A stretch of 64,000 bases of DNA from Stagnihabitans sp038231775 (GCA_038231775.1 JBBRKS010000002.1:10143-74142); one strand, 5' to 3'. Counted from the stretch's first letter, positions 44,270-53,355 are shown. Made by a program: numbers and translations. Notes: generated from the letters alone by a model not told the origin.

Positions 44270-45244
44270 TCAGCCTTTGTCGCGATTTTGCCAGTAGCGC
44301 GCAATGTCGGCCTGATACAGGTGCAGTCCGTGGTCCAGCGCCTGTGCCAGCCTTGGGTCCTGCCGCAGACTGGCCATCAGTTTGGTGACCGGGTCGCCGT
44401 AGCGCAGAATGGTATCGTCCAGAAACGTGCCACCAGACATGCGGCGAAAGTAGTCGTCGTCGTGCCGGTCGTTGACCTTGGCTTGCGGTGCGGCTCCGCG
44501 CCCGCGCGCACGCCTTAAATCAAAGGAATCCGCGGTGCGGGTGGCATAATGGTTGATTTGCGCCATCCGAAAGGTTCCGACTTCGGGTTTCACGTGACGA
44601 AAGGCCCCAAACGTCACCGCGTCGGCTGCAACATCCGTGATCCGCAGGCCCCCGGCAAACGCCAACCGCACTGTGCCGGTGCCCTTTCGCTTGTAGGGAT
44701 GGTGATTGCTGAGGTGTTTCCAGGTTCCCGGTTTCCGGATCAGGCTCTTGACCACTCCATTCCCCGACAGGGTCCGCAGCCGGTGCACGAACCGCGTTGA
44801 CGAGGGTTCATCGACCCAGCGCTGATGGCCGTCTGACCCGAACCACGCCCAATTGATCAGCACCAGATCGACGCCGTCAGATTGGCTGTTGATCAGATCG
44901 GAAAGTTGCCCCGCGCCAAGGTGGATGTTCAAGAATTCATCCGCATCAAGCACCATCAGCCATTCCGCACGGTTGACCGGCAGTTGACGCCGGATTTCCG
45001 CGTAGGCAAAAGCCTGAGGCGAGGTGTCTTCCGGCGGCGCGCACGGCACGTGTCGCACCACACCCATGGCATCCAGCGCATCAAGGATTTCGGCGGTGCC
45101 ATCCGTGCAGTCGTTTGAGGCGATGACGATCTCGTCAAAGCCTACCACCTTGTGATGGGCGACAAATTCCAGAACGAACGGGGCCTCGTTGCGAAAGCTT
45201 GAGAGCAGGACTTTCTTTCCGTCCCATGAAGCCTTGGCGTTCAA
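44270..45244 (-). CDS. Glycosyltransferase family 2-like protein
   Basis: The 324-residue protein starts with a GT-A-like fold (VLLSSFRNEAPFVLEFVAHHKVVGFDEIVIASNDCTDGT) and has a DADEF metal motif (100-104), then HRLRTLSGNGVVKSLIRKPG and NHYATRT, which resemble the Glyco_tranf_2_4 or DUF23/GT92-like group often involved in capsule or surface glycans. No membrane segment is seen. It lies upstream of the sulfotransferase gene. The donor and acceptor are unknown. Confidence 0.8.
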   Translation of the reverse strand: MNAKASWDGKKVLLSSFRNEAPFVLEFVAHHKVVGFDEIVIASNDCTDGTAEILDALDAMGVVRHVPCAPPEDTSPQAFAYAEIRRQLPVNRAEWLMVLDADEFLNIHLGAGQLSDLINSQSDGVDLVLINWAWFGSDGHQRWVDEPSSTRFVHRLRTLSGNGVVKSLIRKPGTWKHLSNHHPYKRKGTGTVRLAFAGGLRITDVAADAVTFGAFRHVKPEVGTFRMAQINHYATRTADSFDLRRARGRGAAPQAKVNDRHDDDYFRRMSGGTFLDDTILRYGDPVTKLMASLRQDPRLAQALDHGLHLYQADIARYWQNRDKG

Positions 45245-45610
45245 AGCATCTCTCCGTCTGCGTGGGGCAAGAGTAGCAGGAGTTTTCCGGCACGCAAGGT
45301 TCGATGCCTGTGCAGGGGGGCGGTCGGGAGCAGGTCAGGTTTGACATGGCCGGGCGCGGTGGCAGCGGTCCGGAATGGGCTGATTGCAAAGCCTGCCTTG
45401 GTCGCCCGCCTCAACCCCAAACCCTTACTTTGGTTGGCAGGGCAAGCCGCGCTGCCTTGGATAAACTGAACGCTTCATTTGAAATCACGATGATTAGTAT
45501 TTGCCGCCAAGTTTCATCAGAGGCCCGGCCCCTGCCACATTTGCGACACCACAAGCCCGGCGCATCCCCTCAGATTAGGCCTTGCAAAGACCCGAATACC
45601 TGAGGCTGTC
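45245..45610. other. Intergenic region between glycosyltransferase and glycosidase genes
   Basis: This 366-base gap lies between divergent genes and so must carry both promoters. A TGAGG ribosome site precedes the glycosidase ATG at 45611. I find no convincing -35/-10 pair, no open frame with a ribosome site and no strong hairpin. Confidence 0.5.
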
Positions 45611-47656
45611 ATGATCATAAATGAAACGGTAACTGTCGCTCCTCTGGCCGCAAAAGGCAGCGTAATCACCGCTGCTGATTTCGGAATCAATATCGTGCTG
45701 GGTTATGAAAGATTCGGAACCCATCCATGGGAAAAATTTGACGAAATCCAGTCAGCGGTTGGATCGACGGCAGTGCGCTTTCCCGGTGGGGCAGAGGCAG
45801 AGCGTTTGTTTGACTATGCCAATCCCAATGCGACATCGGCGGTCGCCTCTGATGGAAGTATCCGGCAGTTGATCACGACGGATTCGTTTCTGACCTATTG
45901 CAAAGTCAACACCTACAAGGCGACGCTTGATTTGCCGGTGGCGCACTTGATGAACGATGCCAAATACGGGTCGCGGGATTTCGATACGACCAAGACCGAT
46001 GAGGTGCGCGCCTATATCGCCCATGCGCTTCAGGTTGCAGGGCCGCAGGGCATTGCCACGTTCGAACTGGGCAATGAATACGAATCCTACATGACCAGCA
46101 CGGAATACGGCAAGGTTGGCAGCGCGTTGGCCCTGATCACGCATCAGGAAATCGAAAAGTACTATGCAGCCCACCCGACCGATGCAGGCTTCAAGCCGGT
46201 GGTTGCCGTGCAGGTCTGGGGCCAAAGCGTCGGCGGAAGCCTGTCGCTTGCCGATCTTTCAGCGCGCAACCATTCGGTGATGGCAGAGTTCAACACCGCT
46301 GAATTGGCGTCGGTCACCGGGGTGACCAGCCACTTTTACTACAATGAAGGTGCCAACGCCGGAAAACCCAACTTTCACGTCTATTCCAACATCGAGAATT
46401 CGGTCGGCTACAGCCTTGATCTGATGAAGCAGTGGTCCTCGGCCAGGGGCGTCGATCTGCCGATGGTCATATCAGAGTGGAACCTGAACCTGAACGATTC
46501 CAAGAATTACGGACTGCAGCAGGTCCCGATCATCCTTGAACTTTTCAGTTCGTTCGTAGGCGGCGGCGTCGATCAGATGGATTTCTGGTCCACGATGTAC
46601 CACGCCACTAGTCTGGGCAACTACCGGGGAGAGTTGCAGACCGCAGGCAGCCTGTTCCAGATCATGACGCATGATCTGATCGGCATGAAGGTGACAGACG
46701 TTCCGATTTCGTCGCCCAACTGCGACATCCACGCGTTTTCGGGCGCTGGCAAGTCGATGATGTTCATCTCGTCGATGACTGACAACGCGATGAACCTGAA
46801 GATGGACCTTAGCAAATACCTTGAGGGCTATTCGCTATCATCCGCCCGCATCATGCAGGTTGATCTGACCAAGGCGGACGGTGTTTACAAAAGCATGACC
46901 GGACTTGCCCCGTGGGAAGAACCGGATGCGCCGGTCAAGCTGACCTCTCAGGTCATAGCATCGCTGCTGTCGGGAGGTTTGTATTCGACGGCGCTGGGCG
47001 CACACGAGACGTTGGTTCTGGAGTTTGTGCAGAATCCCGTCGCTCCGCCGACCGTTACCCGGATGGGCAGCGCGCTGTCTGACACGATCAACGGTTTTGA
47101 CTCGGCTGACCGGATCGACGCGCTGGGCTCGTCCGACAAGGTCATGGGGTTTGGCGGCAATGACAGTCTGTACGGCGGCACCGGCAATGACAGCGTCTGG
47201 GGCGGCGACGGAAGTGATCGCATCTGGGGCGGCACCGGCAACGACCAGCTTTTCGGTGACGTCGGGAATGACACGATCGAAGGCGGGCTGGGGCTGGACA
47301 AGATCCATGGTGGTGCGGGCGACGACTATCTGGCAGGGGGTGACAATTCGGACTGTCTTTGGGGTGAGGCCGGTGCTGATGGCTTCATCTTCCGGGCTGG
47401 CGAAAAGGGGGTCGATACCATCGTCGATTTCTCGTCTGCCGAGGGTGATTTTCTGGTCTATGACGGCGGGGCTATCAGCCGTGCCAACTTTCAGGTTGAG
47501 GTGCGTGCCGTGGCAGGTGTGGGCACCAGCGCTGCCGATATCCTGATCCACTACGGCGTGGGTGGGCCTGTGATCTGGACCTTGCAGGACGATGGCGGGC
47601 TGACATCATTGAAGCTTCTGGATGCCAGCACGGGAAACCTTCTGACGCTGATCTGA
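45611..47656 (+). CDS. Secreted glycoside hydrolase-like protein with RTX C-terminus
   Basis: The 681-residue protein has no N-terminal signal peptide. Residues about 20-380 look like a clan-A (beta/alpha)8 glycosidase: RFPGG, FELGNEYES with Glu156 as candidate acid/base, and VISEWNLN with Glu289 as candidate nucleophile. A beta-sandwich-like region follows, and residues about 510-595 hold RTX nonapeptides (GFGGNDSLYGGTGNDS and so on), ending with a type I secretion-like tail. It is probably exported by a type I system encoded elsewhere and acts on an extracellular polysaccharide. The GH family is not assignable by eye. Confidence 0.8.
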   Translation: MIINETVTVAPLAAKGSVITAADFGINIVLGYERFGTHPWEKFDEIQSAVGSTAVRFPGGAEAERLFDYANPNATSAVASDGSIRQLITTDSFLTYCKVNTYKATLDLPVAHLMNDAKYGSRDFDTTKTDEVRAYIAHALQVAGPQGIATFELGNEYESYMTSTEYGKVGSALALITHQEIEKYYAAHPTDAGFKPVVAVQVWGQSVGGSLSLADLSARNHSVMAEFNTAELASVTGVTSHFYYNEGANAGKPNFHVYSNIENSVGYSLDLMKQWSSARGVDLPMVISEWNLNLNDSKNYGLQQVPIILELFSSFVGGGVDQMDFWSTMYHATSLGNYRGELQTAGSLFQIMTHDLIGMKVTDVPISSPNCDIHAFSGAGKSMMFISSMTDNAMNLKMDLSKYLEGYSLSSARIMQVDLTKADGVYKSMTGLAPWEEPDAPVKLTSQVIASLLSGGLYSTALGAHETLVLEFVQNPVAPPTVTRMGSALSDTINGFDSADRIDALGSSDKVMGFGGNDSLYGGTGNDSVWGGDGSDRIWGGTGNDQLFGDVGNDTIEGGLGLDKIHGGAGDDYLAGGDNSDCLWGEAGADGFIFRAGEKGVDTIVDFSSAEGDFLVYDGGAISRANFQVEVRAVAGVGTSAADILIHYGVGGPVIWTLQDDGGLTSLKLLDASTGNLLTLI

Positions 47657-47681
47657 TACCGGATTTTGCGGCGCTTTGAAC

Positions 47682-47719
47682 GCGGGGAGGGCAAACTGGC
47701 CCTCCCCGCTTTTTTCTTT
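47682..47719 (+). terminator. Strong Rho-independent terminator
   Basis: An 11-base perfect stem (GCGGGGAGGGC at 47682-47692, GCCCTCCCCGC at 47699-47709) with a 6-base loop is followed by TTTTTTCTTT. It lies 25 bases after the RTX glycosidase stop. The remaining gap to argD (47720-47966) holds no gene that I can see. Confidence 0.92.
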
Positions 47720-47966
47720 ACACAGATGCGCATCTGGCTTATCCGGTTCCGCATGATCACGCGCTGCACCACGTTCCAGTTGCCCCGACGCCGACGCCTG
47801 ACTGCGTAAGCGCCCGATCTGCCGTGGCTGATGGCCACACCTCTGCAATCCTTCAAAACCCCAACTTTCCAAAGATTTCGGTCTTGCAAAGATCGTTCGT
47901 CCAAAGATCGTTGACCTTTGCGCCCGTCTTTGGCACCCCTTGGGCTTATCTGATAGGACCTGACCC

Positions 47967-49142
47967 ATGATCACCGCTGTCCTGCCGACCTACAACCGCG
48001 CCCCCATGGCTTTCGTCTCGGGCGAAGGCTCTTGGCTTACCGCCGAGGATGGCAAACGCTACCTCGACCTCGGCGCCGGGATTGCGGTGAACGTTCTGGG
48101 CCATGCCAACCCGGACCTGATTGCCGCCCTGACCGAACAGGCGAACAAGTTGTGGCATGTGTCGAACCTGTACCGCATCCCCGAACAGGAAAAGCTGGCA
48201 GAGGCGCTGGTGGCCAAGACCTTTGCCGATACGGTGTTCTTCACAAATTCGGGCACAGAGGCTGCCGAACTGTCGATCAAGATGGCCCGCAAATATCACT
48301 ACGACAAAGGCCAGCCCGAACGGATAGAAATCCTGACGTTTGAGGGCGCCTTTCATGGACGTTCAACCGGTGCCATCGCGGCGGCCGGATCGGAAAAGAT
48401 GGTCAAGGGCTTTGGCCCGTTGATGCCCGGCTTTCGCCAGTTGAAATGGGGCGACCATGATGCCCTGCGCGCGGCCATCACCAACCAGACCTGTGCTGTG
48501 ATGATCGAACCAGTGCAGGGCGAGGGCGGCATTCGCATCGTCCCCGATCAGTGCCTGAAAGGCCTGCGCGATCTGTGCGACAGCACCGGCACGCTGTTGA
48601 TCTTTGACGAGGTGCAATGTGGCATGGGCCGCTCTGGCAAGTTGTTTGCCCATGAATGGTCCGGCATAGCGCCCGATATCATGATGGTTGCCAAAGGCAT
48701 TGGCGGCGGCTTTCCGTTGGGCGCTGTGCTGGCCACCGAAAACGCCGCGTCCGGCATGGTGGCGGGCACCCACGGGTCCACCTATGGCGGCAACCCGTTG
48801 GCCTGTGCCGTGGGGGCGAAAGTGATGGAGATCGTTTCCGATGACGCCTTTCTGGCAGAGGTCAACCGCAAGGCCGCCCTGTTCCGCCAGGGCCTTGAAA
48901 GCCTGGTCGCCGCCCACCCCGCCGTCTTCGAGGCGGTCAGGGGTGAGGGGCTGATTCTTGGCCTGAAATGCAAAGCAACCAACACCGACATCGTCAAGGC
49001 GGGCTATGCGGTTGGCCTGCTGACCGTTCCCGCCGCCGACAACGTGATCCGCCTGCTGCCAGCGCTGAACATCCCCGACGCTGACATCGCCACAGCGCTG
49101 AAGCTGCTTGACCTTGCGGCCAGCAGCATCAAGGCCGCCTGA
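47967..49142 (+). CDS. argD: Acetylornithine aminotransferase
   Basis: The 391-residue class III PLP aminotransferase has FTNSGTEAAELSIKMARKY, GAFHGRSTGAIAA, EPVQGEGGI, IFDEVQCGMGRSG and the PLP lysine in VAKGIGGGFPLGA. It forms N-acetylornithine in arginine synthesis. ATG 47967 follows the GGACCTGACCC stretch, which is a weak ribosome site. argF follows, separated by a hairpin repeat, so the pair is probably an arginine operon. Confidence 0.95.
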   Translation: MITAVLPTYNRAPMAFVSGEGSWLTAEDGKRYLDLGAGIAVNVLGHANPDLIAALTEQANKLWHVSNLYRIPEQEKLAEALVAKTFADTVFFTNSGTEAAELSIKMARKYHYDKGQPERIEILTFEGAFHGRSTGAIAAAGSEKMVKGFGPLMPGFRQLKWGDHDALRAAITNQTCAVMIEPVQGEGGIRIVPDQCLKGLRDLCDSTGTLLIFDEVQCGMGRSGKLFAHEWSGIAPDIMMVAKGIGGGFPLGAVLATENAASGMVAGTHGSTYGGNPLACAVGAKVMEIVSDDAFLAEVNRKAALFRQGLESLVAAHPAVFEAVRGEGLILGLKCKATNTDIVKAGYAVGLLTVPAADNVIRLLPALNIPDADIATALKLLDLAASSIKAA

Positions 49143-49210
49143 CATGATCGCCGCAATGGAACACCAGCACCGCAGCCGCCGACGAGTCTAGGGGCCTGAT
49201 TTCATTTTTT

Positions 49211-49253
49211 TCCCAAATATGCCGCAGGGGTCCGGGGGCGCGAAGCCCCCGGC
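49211..49253. repeat. REP-like hairpin element between argD and argF
   Basis: TCCCAAATATGCC followed by GCAGGGGTCC and the hairpin CCGGGGGC / GCCCCCGG (49232-49239, 49245-49252). It is the closest relative of the copy inside the CocE hydrolase gene. A T-run precedes the hairpin, so it does not look like a plus-strand terminator. Confidence 0.7.
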
Positions 49254-49292
49254 GGCCTGCCAGAAAGCCTGATGCTTTCCAGAAAGCCCGAC

Positions 49293-50219
49293 ATGAAACA
49301 TTTTCTAGACCTGCACAAAACTGACGCCGCCGACCTGCGGCACATGATCGACAAGGCCCGCACCATGAAAACCGCGCGCCATGATCGCCCCAAGGGCGCT
49401 GCCGATGACGAACAGCCGCTGGCGGGCCGCATGGTCGCGTTGATCTTCGAAAAACCCTCAACCCGCACCCGGGTCTCGTTTGACGTCGGCGTGCGACAGA
49501 TGGGCGGCCAGACCATGGTGCTGTCCGGCAAGGAGATGCAAGTGGGCCACGGCGAGACGATTGCCGATACCGCCCGCGTCCTGTCGCGCTATGTCGACCT
49601 GATCATGATCCGCACCTTTGAAGAGCAGACCCTGCTGGAGATGGCCGAACACGCCACGGTTCCGGTGATCAACGGACTGACCAACCGCACCCATCCCTGC
49701 CAGATCATGGCGGATGTGATGACCTATGAAGAACACCGCGGTCCCATCGCCGGGCGTAAAGTGGTGTGGGCGGGTGATGGCAACAACGTCTGCGCCAGCT
49801 TTATCCATGCGGCGGGTCAGTTCGGGTTTGACATGACCTTTACGGGACCAGAGACTTTGGACCCTGAACAAAAGTTCATCGACTTTGCCCGGGCTCGTGG
49901 CTCTGATATCAAGATTGAACGTGACCCGGCTCGTGCGATGGCGGGGGCTGATCTGGTGGTGACGGACACGTGGGTGTCGATGCACGACCCCGAATCCGCC
50001 AAGGAACGTCGGCATAACCAACTGCGCGGCTATCAAATCAACGAGGCGTTGATGGCCCAAGCCAAACCCGACGCCCTGTTCATGCATTGCCTGCCCGCCC
50101 ACCGCAATGACGAGGCGACAAGTGCTGTGATGGACGGCCCGCATTCTGTGATCTTTGATGAGGCCGAAAACCGCCTGCATGCGCAAAAAGCCATCATGCG
50201 CTGGTGTCTGGGTGTTTGA
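49293..50219 (+). CDS. argF: Ornithine carbamoyltransferase
   Basis: The 308-residue protein has the carbamoyl-phosphate motif FEKPSTRTRVSFD, the HPCQ-type segment THPCQIMADVMT, and the ornithine-site motif HCLPAHR. It makes citrulline from ornithine and carbamoyl phosphate. ATG 49293 is used because the sequence after it (MKHFLDLHKTDAADLR) matches typical starts; ATG 49272 would add 7 residues. It follows argD across 150 bases that include the REP-like element. Confidence 0.95.
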   Translation: MKHFLDLHKTDAADLRHMIDKARTMKTARHDRPKGAADDEQPLAGRMVALIFEKPSTRTRVSFDVGVRQMGGQTMVLSGKEMQVGHGETIADTARVLSRYVDLIMIRTFEEQTLLEMAEHATVPVINGLTNRTHPCQIMADVMTYEEHRGPIAGRKVVWAGDGNNVCASFIHAAGQFGFDMTFTGPETLDPEQKFIDFARARGSDIKIERDPARAMAGADLVVTDTWVSMHDPESAKERRHNQLRGYQINEALMAQAKPDALFMHCLPAHRNDEATSAVMDGPHSVIFDEAENRLHAQKAIMRWCLGV

Positions 50220-50311
50220 CGCCCACCGCTAAAGCGGGTCCGCGATGCGGGCCGGCTCCCGCGCCGCGCTATTTAAGGTCGGTTGAAAATGGGGTGCCAA
50301 TGCGTCGGGTG

Positions 50312-50337
50312 AACGGCCCTGCCGGGCTGTTTTGCTT
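50312..50337 (+). terminator. Possible terminator after argF
   Basis: AACGGCCC (50312-50319) pairs with GGGCTGTT (50324-50331, one G-T pair) around TGCC, followed by TTGCTT. The rest of the 309-base gap 50220-50528 shows no gene; an AGGAG site precedes the next start. Confidence 0.5.
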
Positions 50338-50528
50338 GGTTTAATCACTGAACAGCGTTTTGCGACACGGGCACAAAGTGACGTTGGCGATGTACCTGCG
50401 TTCCGGTGGCGTCCCTAATGCCACCTGAAACTTTTGCAATCCGTTCCGACCTGACCGTTATCCCAAACATCGGCCTTGCTGTTGCCCGCCCGTCCGCTAG
50501 ACATACGCAACCCGAACAGGAGAATACC

Positions 50529-51017
50529 ATGCTGACCCCAGTCCCCGGCTTTGTTCATTCGCTGACCGCCCTGTCAAATATCCTCGACAAGGCCGAAGCC
50601 TATGCTGAAGCCAAGAAGATGAAACCCGATGTCATTCCGCAACTGCGGATGATCGCCGACATGCTGCCGTTCTGGCGCCAGATCACCATTGCCTGCGACC
50701 ATGCCAAGGGGGCACCTGCCCGTTTGGCCGGGGTTGACGTGCCCTCGTTTGCCGACACCGAAACCACCGTGGCAGAGTTGAAAGAGCGGGTCACCAAGAC
50801 CATCGCCTTCATCCAGACCATCCCGGACGCCGCCTTTGAAGGGGCCGAAAACCGCTCTATCACCGTCAAAGCCGGCCCGCGTGAGTTGACCTTTCCGGCA
50901 CCGCAGTACTTGGCAAGCTATGCCATCCCGAACTTCTACTTCCACATGACGACTGCCTATAATATCCTGCGCACCAACGGGGTAGAGATCGGCAAGACTG
51001 ACTTCCTCGGTGGCTGA
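50529..51017 (+). CDS. DUF1993 family protein
   Basis: The 162-residue helical protein (FVHSLTALSNILDKAEAYAEAKKMKP, RMIADMLPFWRQITIACDHAKGA, FPAPQYLASYAIPNFYFHMTTAYNILR) matches DUF1993, a DinB-like four-helix family. Its function is unknown, and the His residues that bind metal in DinB relatives are only partly visible. AGGAG precedes ATG 50529. The isochorismatase-type gene follows 20 bases later. Confidence 0.83.
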   Translation: MLTPVPGFVHSLTALSNILDKAEAYAEAKKMKPDVIPQLRMIADMLPFWRQITIACDHAKGAPARLAGVDVPSFADTETTVAELKERVTKTIAFIQTIPDAAFEGAENRSITVKAGPRELTFPAPQYLASYAIPNFYFHMTTAYNILRTNGVEIGKTDFLGG

Positions 51018-51037
51018 AAACAGCGAAAGGGATGGCC

Positions 51038-51601
51038 ATGGAACATACCGCGTTGATCGTGATCGACCTGCAACAGGCGATGCGGGCCGAACGAGATGCC
51101 GGTTATCCCTGGGCCAACCCCAACGCGCCTGAAACGGCGGGCCGCCTGCTTGCGGCCTTCCGTGCAGCGGGTCTGCCAGTCGTTCATGTCCATCACAATG
51201 GCACTGACCCGGAAGACGGATTTCATCCTGACAATCCCTTGTCAGTCGCAATGCCCGAAGTTGCCCCGACCGACGGGGAGCCTGTTTTCATAAAGATTGG
51301 CTCTTCCGGTTTTATCGGCACAGACCTTGAAGCGACGTTGCGGGGGGCTGGAATTCAATCCTTGGTCATTGTTGGCGGAGAAGCCAACATGTGTGTGGAA
51401 AGCACCACTCGGATGGCCGGAAATCTGGGTTTCAGGACGAGCGTGGTGGCCGATGCGTTGGTGAACTTTCAGCGCACGCTGCGGGATGGCCGGGTGATGC
51501 CGCCGCAGACCGTGCTGGACATGACGCTGGCCAACCTGACCTCGTTTGCGCGCATCGCCGACAGCGCAGAGGTTCTTGCCGAATTGCCCCCGCATCCATG
51601 A
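51038..51601 (+). CDS. Isochorismatase-fold cysteine hydrolase
   Basis: The 187-residue protein has the catalytic triad in order: Asp10 (LIVIDLQ), Lys86 (FIKIGSSGF) and Cys119 (GGEANMCVE). It probably hydrolyses a nicotinamide-, ureidoacrylate- or isochorismate-like amide or ether in the cytoplasm; the exact substrate is unknown. ATG 51038 is chosen because GAAAGG has normal spacing to it, while ATG 51032 would be too close. The next gene starts inside its stop codon. Confidence 0.88.
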   Translation: MEHTALIVIDLQQAMRAERDAGYPWANPNAPETAGRLLAAFRAAGLPVVHVHHNGTDPEDGFHPDNPLSVAMPEVAPTDGEPVFIKIGSSGFIGTDLEATLRGAGIQSLVIVGGEANMCVESTTRMAGNLGFRTSVVADALVNFQRTLRDGRVMPPQTVLDMTLANLTSFARIADSAEVLAELPPHP

Positions 51602-52224
51602 CGCCGCACGATATTGCCGCCCTGTTCACCCGCCCCGACGGGACGTATCATTTTGCACGCTGGGGCCGCCCGATTGTTCCGGTGGTCTTCGGGGTTGATG
51701 ACAAGACCCTGTCGATCCTGAAAGGCGCAATTGAGGCGGTTGTCACTTTGGCTGGTCACAAGATGGCCGACACCGATGTTGAACTTGGCGCCAACCTGAT
51801 GATCTTTTTCTTTCGCGACTGGTCGGAATTGCCGCAATTGCCCGGGCTGTACGGCATCGTGCCGGACCTTGGCCCGTTGTGTGACCGGTTGGCAGACCAA
51901 AACGCAACCCGCTACCGGTTGTTTCGGTTTGATCCGCAAGGCTCTATCCGGGCGGCCTTTGTGTTTGTGCGGATCGAAGGCGAACTGGCCGATGTTCCTG
52001 CCGAATATATTGCCTTGGCCGAGGCCGCGCAGATGATCTGCCTGTGGTCAGAGCAAGCCTTTGCCCAAACCTCGCTGCTGACCCATCAGGGCGGGACCGT
52101 CGTTCTGCGGCCCCAGATTGCCAAGGTGATCCGGGCGGCCTATGACCCTGTGCTGCCCGATCACAGCGCGGATCCCGCCCACGCCCTGCGGCTGTTTGGC
52201 CGGGTAAATTCTGGGCAGGTTTAG
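51598..52224 (+). CDS. Conserved-looking protein, unknown function
   Basis: This encodes a 208-residue soluble protein. I recognise no named domain. Visible features are FARWGRPIVPVVFGVDDKTLSILKGAIEAV, an acidic middle (DTDVELGANLMIFFFRDW) and LCDRLADQNATRYRLFRFDPQGSIRAAFVFVRI. The ATG overlaps the stop of the isochorismatase-type gene (ATGA), so the two proteins are made together and may act in the same small pathway. There is no signal peptide or membrane segment. Confidence 0.75.
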   Translation: MTPHDIAALFTRPDGTYHFARWGRPIVPVVFGVDDKTLSILKGAIEAVVTLAGHKMADTDVELGANLMIFFFRDWSELPQLPGLYGIVPDLGPLCDRLADQNATRYRLFRFDPQGSIRAAFVFVRIEGELADVPAEYIALAEAAQMICLWSEQAFAQTSLLTHQGGTVVLRPQIAKVIRAAYDPVLPDHSADPAHALRLFGRVNSGQV

Positions 52225-52285
52225 CGAACGATTAACCACTTGGCGCTAGACCTTGGCCAACGCGTATTGGCTTGGGGGCTGTCTT

Positions 52286-52945
52286 ATGCTCGACGATCAA
52301 GACTCTGACACCTCGATCATCTTCAGCATCATCAACCGGATGAACGGGTTCTTGTACAGGTGTCGGAATGACAAAGCTTATTCCATGATGTTCATGGTGG
52401 GTGATGTGCCCCGCCTGACCGGCTTTCGGGCAGAGGCGTTTACCGGGCCGGAAAGCCGGTCCTATGCTGGCCTGACGCATCCTGACGATCTTGCGGCGGT
52501 CTATGCGGCCGTTGACACCGCTTTGGCCGCCAAAACGAACTGGAGCGTGGATTACCGGATCTGCCGTGCTGACGGTACCGCCCTTTGGGTGCACGAAATC
52601 GGCGGCGGCGTGTTTGTCGGCGAAGTTCTGCAATATCTTGAAGGGGTGGTGATTGACACCGACCACACCCGCAAGACCGAATTGCACAACGTCGCCATGC
52701 TGGAGGCGATTTCAGAAAAAGCCCGGCTGCTGTTGGGCAATACCGTGCCGATTGTCGAAGTTCTGCGCACCTTGCGCATTTTGGCGATCAACGCCCGGCT
52801 TGAGGCGGGGCGCGCTGGCCCCAATGGTGCCGCCTTTGGCTTTGTCGCACATGAGGTGTCGCGTCTGGCCGAAGAAACCTCTGTCCTTGCGGAACGGATT
52901 GCCACGGTCACAGGTCAGTTGCAGGACTTGCTGAAACAGGGTTGA
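52286..52945 (+). CDS. Soluble PAS protein with truncated chemoreceptor signalling tip
   Basis: The 219-residue protein has a PAS domain at about 15-130 (RLTGFRAEAFTGPESRSYAGLTHPDDLAAVY, WSVDYRICRADGTALWVHEIGGGVF) followed by about 65 residues that resemble part of a methyl-accepting chemoreceptor hairpin (RILAINARLEAGRAGPNGAAFGFVAHEVSRLAEET). It lacks membrane segments, HAMP and the complete MCP domain. It may be a cytoplasmic sensor that joins a receptor array. ATG 52286 is chosen by domain start. The ybgC start lies next to its stop. Confidence 0.75.
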   Translation: MLDDQDSDTSIIFSIINRMNGFLYRCRNDKAYSMMFMVGDVPRLTGFRAEAFTGPESRSYAGLTHPDDLAAVYAAVDTALAAKTNWSVDYRICRADGTALWVHEIGGGVFVGEVLQYLEGVVIDTDHTRKTELHNVAMLEAISEKARLLLGNTVPIVEVLRTLRILAINARLEAGRAGPNGAAFGFVAHEVSRLAEETSVLAERIATVTGQLQDLLKQG

Positions 52946-52962
52946 GCACCTACCTTTGCTGC

Positions 52963-53355
52963 ATGGCCAATGTGCACCACTTCACCTGCCGCGTGTACTA
53001 CGAGGATACCGACGTCGTCGGCATCGTCTACTACGCCAACTATCTGAAATTCATCGAGCGAGCGCGCAGCGAATGGGTGCGCAGCGTCGGGCTTGACCAA
53101 TCCCGTATGCGGGCCGAACAGGGCTTGGTTTTTGCTGTGCGCCGGGTCGAGGCGGATTATCTGCGCCCGGCCTTGTTTGAAGACCTTTTGACGGTGGAGA
53201 CTTCTCTGCATCGCCACACCGGTGCACGTCTGATCCTGAATCAGACGGTCTTGCGTGGGGAAGAGGTGCTTTTTGTTGCGCAGGTTACCTTGGTTTGCCT
53301 GACGGCTGCGGGCGCGCCCACCAGAATTCCCGCGGCATTGCTGGCAGCGCTGTAG
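52963..53355 (+). CDS. ybgC: Tol-Pal-associated acyl-CoA thioesterase
   Basis: The 130-residue hot-dog-fold protein has RVYYEDTDVVGIVYYANYLKF, with catalytic Asp17, and ERARSEWVRSVG, typical of YbgC. It hydrolyses acyl-CoA or acyl-ACP and usually heads the tol-pal cluster, as here. ATG 52963 is a conservative start; a TTG at 52942 overlapping the upstream stop would add 7 residues. About 185 bases with a promoter separate it from tolQ. Confidence 0.9.
   Translation: MANVHHFTCRVYYEDTDVVGIVYYANYLKFIERARSEWVRSVGLDQSRMRAEQGLVFAVRRVEADYLRPALFEDLLTVETSLHRHTGARLILNQTVLRGEEVLFVAQVTLVCLTAAGAPTRIPAALLAAL

Noticed and set aside
45304..45603. Possible small gene in the gap before the RTX glycosidase
   Set aside because: No good ribosome site, no recognisable domain and Arg/Pro-rich composition.
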